8,471 bases of DNA, taken from NCBI GenBank assembly GCA_005879245.1, contig VBLA01000277.1, forward strand, positions 1 through 8,471, read 5' to 3'. Position 1 is the first letter of the stretch. The number at the start of each line of letters is the position of its first letter. The notes under the pieces were generated by a model. It did not search any database and had not been told where the DNA came from. It worked only from the letters and a program-made list of their open reading frames with translations. The stretch is from Deltaproteobacteria bacterium. Lineage in GTDB: Bacteria > Desulfobacterota > Binatia > DP-6. Positions 1 to 8,471 of the stretch are shown here, piece after piece. The translations under genes and the position numbers were made by a program.

Positions 1-390
1 GAGGGCTGTCAGCCGACATTCGGTGTAGCGGTAGGCGGCCGGAGGATCCCCGTCGACCGATCCGAAGTTTCCTTGCCCGTCGATCAGCGGATAGCGGACG
101 TTCCACTCCTGCGCGAGCCGCACGAGGGCGTCGTACACCGCCGAGTCGCCGTGGGGGTGGTAGCGCTTCAGGACCTCGCCGACGACGCCGGCGCACTTCG
201 AGTACCGGCGGTTGTGGAGCAACCCCTCCCGGAACATCGCGTACAGAATGCGGCGGTGGACGGGCTTCAGACCGTCGCGCGCGTCGGGCAGCGCGCGGCC
301 GATGATGACCGACATCGCGTAGTCCATGTAGGACTCGCGCATCTGGTCCTCGATGTTGACGGGCGTTCGCTGCGGGAGCTTGGTTTCCAC
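1..390 (-). CDS. gyrA: DNA gyrase subunit A, N-terminal 130 residues (cut by window edge)
   Basis: GyrA is the DNA-cleaving and religating subunit of DNA gyrase, which with GyrB introduces ATP-driven negative supercoils. The visible part is the start of the breakage-reunion (winged-helix) domain. The motifs are [17 protein letters not shown] (residues 36-52), [11 protein letters not shown] (77-87) and [11 protein letters not shown] (105-115). The catalytic tyrosine is Tyr122 in AAYRYTE. Numbering matches E. coli exactly, and the quinolone-relevant positions carry the wild-type Ser83 and Asp87, so target-site resistance is not suggested. The start is the GTG at 388-390: translation is colinear with GyrA from there and a strong GGAGGA lies just upstream. 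It follows gyrB with a 26-bp gap, so the two are probably cotranscribed and made in matched amounts. The rest of the gene lies outside the window. Type II subunit ParC is the alternative, but the pairing with gyrB and the close match favour GyrA. Confidence 0.96.
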   Translation of the reverse strand, partial: METKLPQRTPVNIEDQMRESYMDYAMSVIIGRALPDARDGLKPVHRRILYAMFREGLLHNRRYSKCAGVVGEVLKRYHPHGDSAVYDALVRLAQEWNVRYPLIDGQGNFGSVDGDPPAAYRYTECRLTAL

Positions 391-397
391 TCAGCGC

Positions 398-403
398 TCC
401 TCC
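398..403 (-). promoter_or_regulatory. Ribosome binding site of gyrA (GGAGGA)
   Basis: On the minus strand GGAGGA is followed by seven bases and then GTG. This full Shine-Dalgarno match decides the GTG start of gyrA, since there is no ATG at the right place. Confidence 0.8.
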
Positions 404-416
404 GACCTGGGTGGGG

Positions 417-2874
<2,458 letters not shown>

Positions 2875-3960
2875 CTACAGGCGCATCGGCATCACGACGT
2901 AGGTGTAGTCGGGGTCGCCGGACGCGCGCAGCAGCGCCGGCCCGACCTCGTCGGTGAAGCCGAGTTCGATGACCTCCCCTTCACCGTGGACGGCGAGGAC
3001 ATCGATGACGTAGCGAGCATTGAAGCCGAGCGTGAGTGAGTCGCCAGCGTACGTGATTTCCACGTCCTCGCTCGCTTCACCTTGGTCCGGGTTGCTCGCC
3101 GAGAGCTCGAGGCGTCCACGCTCGAGCTGGAACTTCACACCGCGCGACCGCTCGCTGGCGAGGAGTGATATCCGTCTGAGCGCGGCGAAGAGATCGTCGC
3201 GGTTGACCCGTACCTGGGCGCGAGGAGCGGCTGGGATCACCTGCTGGTAGTCCGGGAACTCTCCCTCGACGAGGCGCATGAAGAACGACACCGCGGGCGT
3301 GGCAAGCCGGACGTCCTTGCTCGAGACGACCACGGTGACGTCCTCATCCCCGGTCTCATCGAGCAGCTTCCGTGCCTCGAGGAGACCCTTACGGGGCATG
3401 ATGACACCACGTGGGAGCTTCACCTCGGGTACCCGCCGGTCCACCAGCGCGAGCCGGTGCCCGTCGGTAGCGACCATGCGCAGCGTTCCCGCCTCCGGGG
3501 TCGACAGGAACACGCCGGAGAGATTGAAACGGGTCTCGTCCGAGGACACGGCGAACAGCGTCTTGTCCACCATCTCCCGCAGCGTTCCCGCCGCCAGACG
3601 AACCGATGTCCCGTCCACCGTCGCGGTCCCGAGAGGCAACTGGGGAAAATCCTTCGGGTCGAGACTGACGATACGGAACTTCGACCGACCAGCCAGGAGA
3701 TCAACCCACCCCACCTGGGCGGATTTGAGGGTCACTTCCTCCGCCGTCACCTCACGCGCAATCTCGTAGAGTTTCCGCGCATTGAGCGTAACCGAGCCCT
3801 TCTTCTTCATCTGAGCTGGCACCAGACCACGCAGTCCCACTTCCATGTCCGTGGCGGTGAGCGCGATGCCTCCTTCGGCCGGCTCTACGAGGACGTTCGA
3901 GAGGATCGGCAAGGTGTTCCGCCGTTCCACCACACCCTGCACGAGGTGGAGACCCCGCAC
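2875..3960 (-). CDS. dnaN: DNA polymerase III sliding clamp (beta subunit), N-terminus unclear
   Basis: DnaN forms the ring-shaped dimer that holds DNA polymerase III on DNA and serves as a docking platform for repair and replication factors. Family features are VERRNTLPILSNVL near the N-terminus, ATDMEVGLRG, SSDETRFNLSGVFL, MVATDGHRLALVDR, EGEFPDYQQVIP and the classic C-terminal YVVMPMRL. Three clamp-like domains fit the length of 361 residues from the GTG at 3958-3960, which has GAGGA just upstream. Clamps usually have about ten more residues before RGLHLVQG, forming the first beta strand. An ATG at 3981-3983 begins M-P-Y-A-V, the expected kind of start, but in another frame; adding one or seven bases would join it. 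Either the frame is broken near 3966-3972 or the gene truly begins at the GTG. It lies between dnaA and gyrB, with no recF. Confidence 0.93.
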   Translation of the reverse strand: MRGLHLVQGVVERRNTLPILSNVLVEPAEGGIALTATDMEVGLRGLVPAQMKKKGSVTLNARKLYEIAREVTAEEVTLKSAQVGWVDLLAGRSKFRIVSLDPKDFPQLPLGTATVDGTSVRLAAGTLREMVDKTLFAVSSDETRFNLSGVFLSTPEAGTLRMVATDGHRLALVDRRVPEVKLPRGVIMPRKGLLEARKLLDETGDEDVTVVVSSKDVRLATPAVSFFMRLVEGEFPDYQQVIPAAPRAQVRVNRDDLFAALRRISLLASERSRGVKFQLERGRLELSASNPDQGEASEDVEITYAGDSLTLGFNARYVIDVLAVHGEGEVIELGFTDEVGPALLRASGDPDYTYVVMPMRL

Positions 3961-4076
3961 CAGATCCTCACGGCGTAGGGCATGTGGATGGCGTGGGGAA
4001 CGCCCGAATTCCCTGGATCCATGTAGTGGAGCGCGCAGAGCTTGTCCACTGTGCTCTTCAACGTTGTTTACTACTG

Positions 4077-5405
4077 CTATTGCCCACGTATGGTGCGCTC
4101 GAGCCGCTCGACGGTGGCCTGGAAGGCCGCATCCTCCTTGATGCGACGCTCGGTGACCGTCGTCGCGTGGATGACGGTCGAGTGGTCACGTTCGAAGAGC
4201 TCGCCGATGTGTGGGAAGGACGCGCTCAAGAGACGCCGGCAGAGGTACATCGCAACCTGCCGAGGAAGGGCGACGTTGCGACTTCGTCGCTTCGAGCGGA
4301 GATCGGCGGGACGAAGCGAGAAGTGGTCGCACACGGCCCGCGTGATGTCGTCGAAGGACACCGTCGGCTGGGCGGGCTTGAGGACCATCTGCAGTATCTC
4401 ACGGGCGAAATCGATGCTGATCTGCCGCCGCGTGAGCGATGCGTAGGCGCCAAGGCGGATGAGGAGGCCCTCCAACTGCCGGACGTTCGAGGCCACCTGC
4501 CCCGCGAGGAACAGGGCCACGTCGTGGGTGAGCGGGATGTTCTCCATCTCGGCCTTCTTCTCGAGAATGGCCACGCGGGTCTCGACGTCGGGGGGCTGGA
4601 TGTCCGCGATCAGCCCCCACTCGAAGCGGTTTCTCAGGCGCTCCTCGAGGTCGGGAATCTCCTTCGGCACCTTGTCCGAGGTGAGGACGATCTGGCGCCG
4701 GTGGTCGTAGAGCGTGTTGAACGTGTGGAAGAACTCCTCCTGGGTTCGCTCGCGGCCTGCCAAGAGCTGCACGTCGTCCAGGATGAGGACGTCGACGCGG
4801 CGGAAGCGTTCCTTGAAGTCGCTCATGCGATCGCGACGGAGCGAGGCGATGAGGTCGTTCATGAACGCGTCGGAGGAGAGGTACGCGATGCGAACCAGCG
4901 TCTGGCGTTCGAGGATCTGGTGGCCGATGGCGTTCACCAGGTGCGTTTTGCCGAGACCGACGCCGCCGTAGATGAAGAGTGGGTTGTAGTGGTCGCCGGG
5001 CTGTGTCGCGACTGCCTTGCTCGCCGCATGCGCGAACTGGTTCGAGGCGCCGACGACGAAATTGGCGAAGGTGTACTTGGGGTTGAGCGTCGCGTGCACG
5101 GCGCGCAGCCGCCGATCGGGCCGGCGCCGCGCCGAATCGGGGAAGAGCTCTCCCTGGTCGCGCACGGGTAGATCGATCAGCACCTGGCGTGGTCCGGCGA
5201 CGGAGCTGATCGCATCGCGGAGTGTGCCGAGATAGTTGTCGGTGACGCAGAGCAAGGAAAGCTTGTTCGGCGCCTCGAGCCGCAGTTCGGTCGGAGTCAG
5301 CGCGACCGGACGAAGCGGGCGAATGAGCTGTGTGAGATCCTCCGAAGTCACCCGTTCGGCCACGCGCTCGAGGACACGTTCCCAGGTACGCTCGAGGCTC
5401 GACAT
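4077..5405 (-). CDS. dnaA: Chromosomal replication initiator protein DnaA
   Basis: DnaA binds 9-bp DnaA boxes at oriC, forms an ATP-dependent filament and opens the DNA for helicase loading. From the ATG at 5403-5405 the protein is 442 residues. Domain I occupies about 1-80 (MSSLERTWERVLERV onward), followed by a short linker. The AAA+ domain starts near NPKYTFANFVVG (108-119). Walker A is GGVGLGKT (147-154), Walker B LILDD (207-211), sensor 1 LTSD (241-244), the arginine finger region RNRFEWG (259-264 area) and sensor 2 NVRQLEG (307-313). Domain IV, which binds DNA, has a basic stretch at 368-377 and the signature ERDHSTVIHA (405-414). The frame stays open to a GTG at 5432, but that codon lies inside a DnaA box and the extra nine residues do not resemble DnaA, so the ATG is preferred. 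No strong Shine-Dalgarno is visible. The gene is complete and undamaged, unlike its neighbours. Confidence 0.97.
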   Translation of the reverse strand: MSSLERTWERVLERVAERVTSEDLTQLIRPLRPVALTPTELRLEAPNKLSLLCVTDNYLGTLRDAISSVAGPRQVLIDLPVRDQGELFPDSARRRPDRRLRAVHATLNPKYTFANFVVGASNQFAHAASKAVATQPGDHYNPLFIYGGVGLGKTHLVNAIGHQILERQTLVRIAYLSSDAFMNDLIASLRRDRMSDFKERFRRVDVLILDDVQLLAGRERTQEEFFHTFNTLYDHRRQIVLTSDKVPKEIPDLEERLRNRFEWGLIADIQPPDVETRVAILEKKAEMENIPLTHDVALFLAGQVASNVRQLEGLLIRLGAYASLTRRQISIDFAREILQMVLKPAQPTVSFDDITRAVCDHFSLRPADLRSKRRSRNVALPRQVAMYLCRRLLSASFPHIGELFERDHSTVIHATTVTERRIKEDAAFQATVERLERTIRGQ

Positions 5406-5688
5406 CACGGAGTTACGCACACGCTTATCCACATCTGTTCATAAGCGATATAGGGCAGTTATTTCGCGCCCTTGTGCGGCTTGTTTGAAACACAGACCCG
5501 CCCGCACGCGTGCTGCCGGTTCCCTCGCCAGACGAATGACGGGAGCAGGCGCGCGGCGCTGCACGTAGGTGCTCTCCAGGAAGGCGTTGGCCGGAAGGCT
5601 GGTCGTATAGGCGATGTGCGGGTCGCGCCGCAAGGGGAACGTCGCGTTGCGGTCGCACTTTTCTTCTGCTTGACCCTGCAGAGGGCGG
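5406..5688. other. Divergent intergenic region between dnaA and hemL; possible oriC or dnaA control region
   Basis: This 283-bp gap separates the leftward replication genes from the rightward hemL-atp genes, so promoters for both directions should be here. It contains one perfect DnaA box and two partial ones (TTACGCACA at 5413-5421 and, on the minus strand, TTATGAACA at 5444-5436), all within 32 bases next to dnaA, with a modest A+T-rich patch to about 5470. The remainder is GC-rich. I see no clear promoter, terminator, tRNA or rpmH. A short minus-strand open frame (TTG at 5633 to TGA at 5439, 64 codons) has 32 of its first 38 codons ending in G or C, counting from two codons before the TTG, but matches nothing I recognise. 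Origin function is inferred from dnaA proximity only. Confidence 0.4.
5425..5433 (+). promoter_or_regulatory. Perfect DnaA box (TTATCCACA) upstream of dnaA
   Basis: This is an exact match to the high-affinity E. coli R1-type box, 20 bases before the chosen dnaA start. At this place it is likely to serve dnaA autoregulation and may be part of oriC. The weaker neighbour at 5413-5421 has two mismatches, which makes a small cluster plausible. Confidence 0.65.
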
Positions 5689-6874
5689 GTGTCAGGGTTT
5701 GCGAAGGTGGCGCACGACTCCGAGCGACTCTTCGCCGAAGCGTGCCGCGTGATTCCCGGCGGGGTGAACAGCCCCGTGCGCGCCTGGGCGGCGGTAGGGG
5801 GTACTCCGCTCTTCCTCCAGCGCGCGCATGGCGCGGAGATCATCGACGCCGACGGGCAAGCGTACCTGGACTTCGTGGGGTCCTGGGGTCCACTCATCCT
5901 CGGGCACGCGCATCCGCGCGTCGTCGCCGCCGTGACCGAGCGCGTCCGAGCGGGCACGAGCTTCGGCGCGCCCACCGCCGTCGAATTGGAGTTGGCCCGG
6001 CTGCTGGTGGAGGCACTCCCGTCGCTCGAGCAGGTACGTCTGGTGAGTTCGGGCACGGAGGCGACGATGAGCGCGCTTCGCCTGGCGCGTGCGGCAACCG
6101 GTCGTGATCGCATCGTCAAGTTCGCCGGCAATGTTCAACGACACCGCCGGCGTGCGCGCGTTGCTACGGAGCCGCGGCGAGGAGGTGGCGGCCGTGATCG
6201 TCGAGCCGGTCGCCGGCAACATGGGGCTCGTGCCGCCGGAGCCGGGATTTCTCGAAACCCTGCGCGAGGAGACGACCCGGGCGGGAGCCGTGCTCATCTT
6301 CGACGAGGTCATCACCGGATTCCGGGTGGGCTGGAGCGGCGCGCAGGGGCGGTACGGCGTGACGCCGGATCTCACCTGCCTGGGTAAGGTGATCGGCGGT
6401 GGCCTACCGGTAGGTGCCTTCGGTGGCCCGCGCTCGCTGATGAAGCAGCTCGCGCCCGGTGGCCCGGTCTATCAGGCCGGGACGCTCTCCGGGAACCCGC
6501 TCAGCGCCGCGGCCGGCCTGGCCACCCTGCAGACCATGCGCGACACCCGGGATGCGTACGCGCGACTCGATGGACTCGGTGCCCTCGCCGAGGCTCAGCT
6601 GCGGGAGGCGGTCGCCACGGCGGGGGTTCCGGCCTGCGTCAATCGCGTGGGGTCTCTGCTGACCTTGTTCCTCGGCGTCGAGGAGGTGCGCGACTATGCC
6701 GGTGCCCGGCGCGCCGACACGGCGCGCTTCGCCCGCTTCTTCCATGGCATGCTCGCCGAGGGGATGTACCTCCCGCCGTCGCAATTCGAGGTGATGTTCC
6801 TGTCGCTGGCGCATACCGAGGCCGACATCGAGCGATTCGGCCGCGCCGCCCGGAAGGTCCTGGCGGACGCTTGA
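5689..6874 (+). CDS. hemL: Glutamate-1-semialdehyde 2,1-aminomutase, with internal deletion and frameshift at about 6126
   Basis: HemL is a PLP enzyme that turns glutamate-1-semialdehyde into 5-aminolevulinate, the C5-pathway precursor of haem and other tetrapyrroles. The first part (from GTG 5689; GTG 5707 is an equally possible start) reads [32 protein letters not shown] and [15 protein letters not shown], the last binding the PLP phosphate. The second part, in the next frame, has [22 protein letters not shown] and [20 protein letters not shown]. The Schiff-base lysine is coded at 6386-6388. It ends with TGA at 6872-6874. Between VKFAG and FNDTAGV, about 40 residues found in all HemL proteins are missing, including the YHGHAD motif that packs against PLP, and the frame changes. 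About 392 residues are present against a usual 426-430. As read, no active enzyme could be made. The break lies where a 199-bp repeated segment ends. The atpZ start directly follows the stop codon. Confidence 0.93.
5928..6126 (+). repeat. 199-bp direct repeat, copy 1 (in place within hemL)
   Basis: This segment is identical over 199 bases to 7079-7277. It codes for HemL from about AVTERV through GRDRIVKFA in the correct frame, so this is the native copy. Its left flank continues hemL normally. Its right end coincides with the hemL deletion and frameshift. There are no terminal inverted repeats or target duplications. Confidence 0.97.
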
Positions 6875-7258
6875 TTGCCGCCTCCCGCTCCCATCATTCG
6901 CTACACTCGCTATGGAGCGGTGGCCTTCGAGTTCTCGGGTACGATCGCGGCCGGGGCAGTGGTCGGATGGCTGATCGATCGCTGGCTCGGGTCGGATCCA
7001 TACGCGCTGGTGGTCGCGACGCTCCTGGCGGTCGTGGGGGGCTTCGTGCGGCTCATTCAGCTCGTGCGACAGTTCGAGCGCCGTGACCGAGCGCGTCCGA
7101 GCGGGCACGAGCTTCGGCGCGCCCACCGCCGTCGAATTGGAGTTGGCCCGGCTGCTGGTGGAGGCACTCCCGTCGCTCGAGCAGGTACGTCTGGTGAGTT
7201 CGGGCACGGAGGCGACGATGAGCGCGCTTCGCCTGGCGCGTGCGGCAACCGGTCGTGA
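6875..7258 (+). CDS. atpZ: AtpZ-like small ATP synthase membrane protein, 3' end replaced by hemL sequence
   Basis: AtpZ/AtpI-type proteins are small two-helix membrane proteins coded at the head of ATP synthase operons; they are thought to aid assembly of the c-ring or ion homeostasis. The frame opens with TTG at 6875, straight after the hemL stop; an in-frame stop just upstream rules out an earlier start. Residues 1-68 look native: a short N-terminus, helix 1 with [22 protein letters not shown], the conserved short loop GSDPY, and helix 2 with [15 protein letters not shown] followed by charged RQFE. From about residue 69 (7079) the bases are a copy of hemL read out of frame, giving an arginine- and glycine-rich tail that ends with a stop at 7256-7258. 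That tail is not an AtpZ sequence. A normal protein would end within ten or so residues of the junction. The call rests on the helix pattern and context. Confidence 0.75.
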   Translation: MPPPAPIIRYTRYGAVAFEFSGTIAAGAVVGWLIDRWLGSDPYALVVATLLAVVGGFVRLIQLVRQFERRDRARPSGHELRRAHRRRIGVGPAAGGGTPVARAGTSGEFGHGGDDERASPGACGNRS

Positions 7259-7277
7259 TCGCATCGTCAAGTTCGCC
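7079..7277 (+). repeat. 199-bp direct repeat, copy 2 (hemL fragment inside atpZ-atpI)
   Basis: This is base-for-base identical to 5928-6126, which lies 1151 bp upstream in the same orientation. It is out of place: AtpZ coding sequence stops at its left edge and the tail of a subunit I gene begins at its right edge. Read in the hemL frame it codes for about 65 HemL residues and then runs into a stop at 7302-7304. There are no inverted ends, transposase or target duplications, so it is not an insertion sequence. Complete identity means a very recent copy or an assembly error. Confidence 0.97.
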
Positions 7278-7357
7278 ACCCGATCGGGTTCGCTGTGGGC
7301 CTGACGTGCTTCCCGGTGGCGGCCGTCTGGGAGGCCGTGAGCGCCCGGCAGGGCTGA
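7277..7357 (+). pseudogene. atpI: C-terminal remnant of ATP synthase subunit I (AtpI-like)
   Basis: Directly after the hemL-derived segment, one frame codes for [20 protein letters not shown] and six more residues, then stops with a TGA that overlaps the ATG of atpB (TGATG at 7355-7359). The hydrophobic helix and the stop-start overlap fit the end of the roughly 120-residue subunit I membrane protein that usually lies between atpZ and atpB. The first 95 or so residues, with the start codon, are absent; the 199-bp hemL copy occupies that place. Identification rests on position and the short tail only, so another small membrane protein is possible. Confidence 0.5.
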
Positions 7358-8043
7358 TGGGCCACGAACCCTTTACCTGGCTCCGCGGTCTTGGAAGCGC
7401 CGAGCACGTCGCCACATCGGCGCTCGTCGTCGGGGTGATCCTCGCCTTCGCCGCCTACGTGCGTCCCCGGCTGGCTAGCGCAGAGGCGGCGGCCACGCCA
7501 GAGTCGCGGCTCACTGCCCGGAGCGTCGCCGAGGCCTTCGTCGAGGTAATGACCGGGCTCGTCGAGAGCGTGATCGGAGAGCACGCAGAGCGCTACGTTC
7601 CGCTCCTGGGGAGCTTCTTCATCTTCATCCTGCTGGCGAATCTGATCGGTCTCATCCCCGGCTTCACGCCACCCACGGCGGACTTCAACATCACCTTCGG
7701 TCTGGGCGCCGTGTCGTTTCTGGCCTACAACGTCTACGGGGCGCGCGAGCACGGCGTGAAGTACCTGAAGCACTTCCTCGGCCCGATTGCGGTCCTCGCA
7801 CCCCTCATGCTGGTGGTCGATGTGTTCAGCAACCTCTTCCGGCCGATCTCGCTCGGTATCCGTCTCTTCGCCAACATGTTCGCGGACCACCAGGTCGTGG
7901 AGATCTTCACGTCGCTCACGAAGTTCGGGGTGCCGGTGGTGTTCTACGTGCTCGGCGCCTTCGTGGCCGTCGTGCAGGCGTTCGTGTTCACGATGCTGAG
8001 CGCGATCTACCTCGCGTTGGCGGTCAGCCACGCCGAGCACTAG
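7357..8043 (+). CDS. atpB: F-type ATP synthase subunit a
   Basis: Subunit a is the stator channel of the membrane Fo sector; it carries ions to and from the rotating c-ring. The protein has 228 residues, normal for compact bacterial forms. Hydrophobic helices are visible at roughly 20-38, 82-103, 112-126, 143-162 and 188-224. The family core is [14 protein letters not shown] (165-178), where Arg169 is the essential arginine (E. coli Arg210). Gln207 in [11 protein letters not shown] matches the E. coli Gln252 position. [20 protein letters not shown] (92-111) is also typical. The ATG at 7357 overlaps the stop of the preceding gene, which suggests translational coupling, with AGGG just before it. 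It is intact, unlike the two genes upstream. The c-subunit gene follows after 91 bp without an apparent terminator. Confidence 0.96.
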   Translation: MGHEPFTWLRGLGSAEHVATSALVVGVILAFAAYVRPRLASAEAAATPESRLTARSVAEAFVEVMTGLVESVIGEHAERYVPLLGSFFIFILLANLIGLIPGFTPPTADFNITFGLGAVSFLAYNVYGAREHGVKYLKHFLGPIAVLAPLMLVVDVFSNLFRPISLGIRLFANMFADHQVVEIFTSLTKFGVPVVFYVLGAFVAVVQAFVFTMLSAIYLALAVSHAEH

Positions 8044-8134
8044 CTCAAGTCGGAGGCTTTGGTCGCCGTCCCGGTGGGAGCGGAGCGGACAAGAGGAGAG
8101 GAAGGGACAGTTGGCGGCCTGGAAGGGGAGCGGA

Positions 8135-8461
8135 ATGAGGCGTGTCGGAGGATCGCTCTGGGCAGCGCTGGCGGTCGTAGCGATGGCGGACCCGGCGTTT
8201 GCCGAGGTGGCGGCAGAGGGGGGTGGAGGCTTATGGTACAGGGGCCTGATCGCGCTCGCAGCCGGGCTCGGGCTCGGCCTTGCGGCATTCGGCGCCGCGC
8301 TCGGCCAGGGTCGGGCGACGGCGGCGGCCATGGAATCGATCGGCCGGAACCCGAATTCGGCGGACCGCATCTTCACGCCGCTGATCGTGGGCCTCGCGCT
8401 GATGGAGGCGCTGGCCCTGTATGCGTTGGTGATCGCGTTCTTCCTGCAAGGCAAAGTTTGA
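8135..8461 (+). CDS. atpE: F-type ATP synthase subunit c with N-terminal signal-like extension
   Basis: Subunit c is the hairpin proteolipid whose ring turns as ions pass through Fo. The protein has 108 residues, longer than the usual 75-90 because of an added N-terminus: [20 protein letters not shown] followed by AFA-E, which looks like a signal peptide cut near residue 23. The mature hairpin has a glycine/alanine-rich helix 1 (about 36-60, [19 protein letters not shown]), the polar loop with RNP (71-73), and helix 2 (81-104). The ion-binding carboxylate is Glu91 in LMEALALY. Gln59 is present, but an alanine follows the glutamate where sodium-type rings have Ser/Thr, so proton coupling is more likely. 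The ATG at 8135 has GGGAG four bases upstream; an in-frame TTG at 8111 is a weaker alternative. The gene follows atpB in the operon. Confidence 0.95.
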   Translation: MRRVGGSLWAALAVVAMADPAFAEVAAEGGGGLWYRGLIALAAGLGLGLAAFGAALGQGRATAAAMESIGRNPNSADRIFTPLIVGLALMEALALYALVIAFFLQGKV

Positions 8462-8462
8462 C

Positions 8463-8468
8463 GGAGGA
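8463..8468 (+). promoter_or_regulatory. Ribosome binding site for the next gene, probably atpF (cut by window edge)
   Basis: GGAGGA begins two bases after the atpE stop and runs up to the window end. In F-type operons the next gene is usually atpF (subunit b), so a start codon is expected within a few bases outside the window. Confidence 0.6.
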
Positions 8469-8471
8469 AGA

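Noticed and set aside
4006..4020. EcoRI and BamHI sites three bases apart between dnaA and dnaN, as a cloning-vector trace
   Set aside because: No other polylinker sites or vector sequence surround them; two six-base sites can occur together by chance.
4037..4057. Hairpin AGAGC/GCTCT after dnaA as a terminator
   Set aside because: The stem is only five bases with an eleven-base loop and no T-run follows.
3984..5171. A 395-codon plus-strand open frame opposite dnaA
   Set aside because: It is antisense to intact DnaA with all Walker and DNA-binding motifs; the frame is a codon-bias shadow.
5406..5432. GTG at 5432 as the dnaA start
   Set aside because: It lies inside a perfect DnaA box and adds nine residues unlike DnaA N-termini; the ATG at 5405 fits the family.
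5928..7277. The 199-bp repeat as an insertion sequence or transposon-like element
   Set aside because: There are no inverted ends, no transposase and no target duplication, and the sequence is ordinary HemL coding DNA.
7267..8454. A 395-codon minus-strand open frame opposite atpB and atpE
   Set aside because: Its translation is low-complexity and charged, and the plus strand codes for two intact ATP synthase subunits.
8135..8461. A sodium-dependent c-ring
   Set aside because: The helix-1 glutamine is present, but the residue after the key glutamate is alanine and not Ser/Thr, so the full sodium motif is absent.

Overview
The window is high-GC bacterial chromosome and holds a replication/topoisomerase block next to the start of an F-type ATP synthase operon. 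On the minus strand, reading leftward, the order is dnaA (4077-5405), dnaN (2875 to about 3960/3983), gyrB (417-2712) and the first 130 codons of gyrA (390 down to the window edge). On the plus strand, reading away from dnaA, the order is hemL (5689-6874), atpZ (from 6875), a remnant of an ATP synthase subunit I gene (to 7357), atpB (7357-8043) and atpE (8135-8461). The last ten bases carry a ribosome binding site for a further gene, probably atpF. There is no recF between dnaN and gyrB. The GC-rich sequence, the gene order and the protein style suggest a deltaproteobacterium-like or Methylomirabilota/Rokubacteria-like organism, but that placement is only an impression.

The leftward genes work together: DnaA starts replication, DnaN is the sliding clamp, and GyrA/GyrB supply negative supercoiling. 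The rightward genes make the tetrapyrrole precursor 5-aminolevulinate (HemL) and the membrane rotor/stator parts of ATP synthase (AtpZ, subunit I, a and c). The divergent gap 5406-5688 contains one perfect DnaA box (5425-5433) and is the best candidate here for a dnaA control region or part of oriC.

I found no new biological system. What stands out is damage to conserved genes. (1) A 199-bp segment of hemL (5928-6126) occurs again, base for base, at 7079-7277, where it replaces the end of atpZ and most of atpI. (2) hemL loses about 40 codons and shifts frame exactly where that repeat ends. (3) gyrB shifts frame near 793-799 and appears to lack a segment there. (4) dnaN lacks a good start in frame, but a good start lies just upstream in another frame. 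Four lesions in housekeeping genes within 8.5 kb, with a shared repeat border, point first to assembly or gap-filling errors. Real rearrangement is the less likely alternative.
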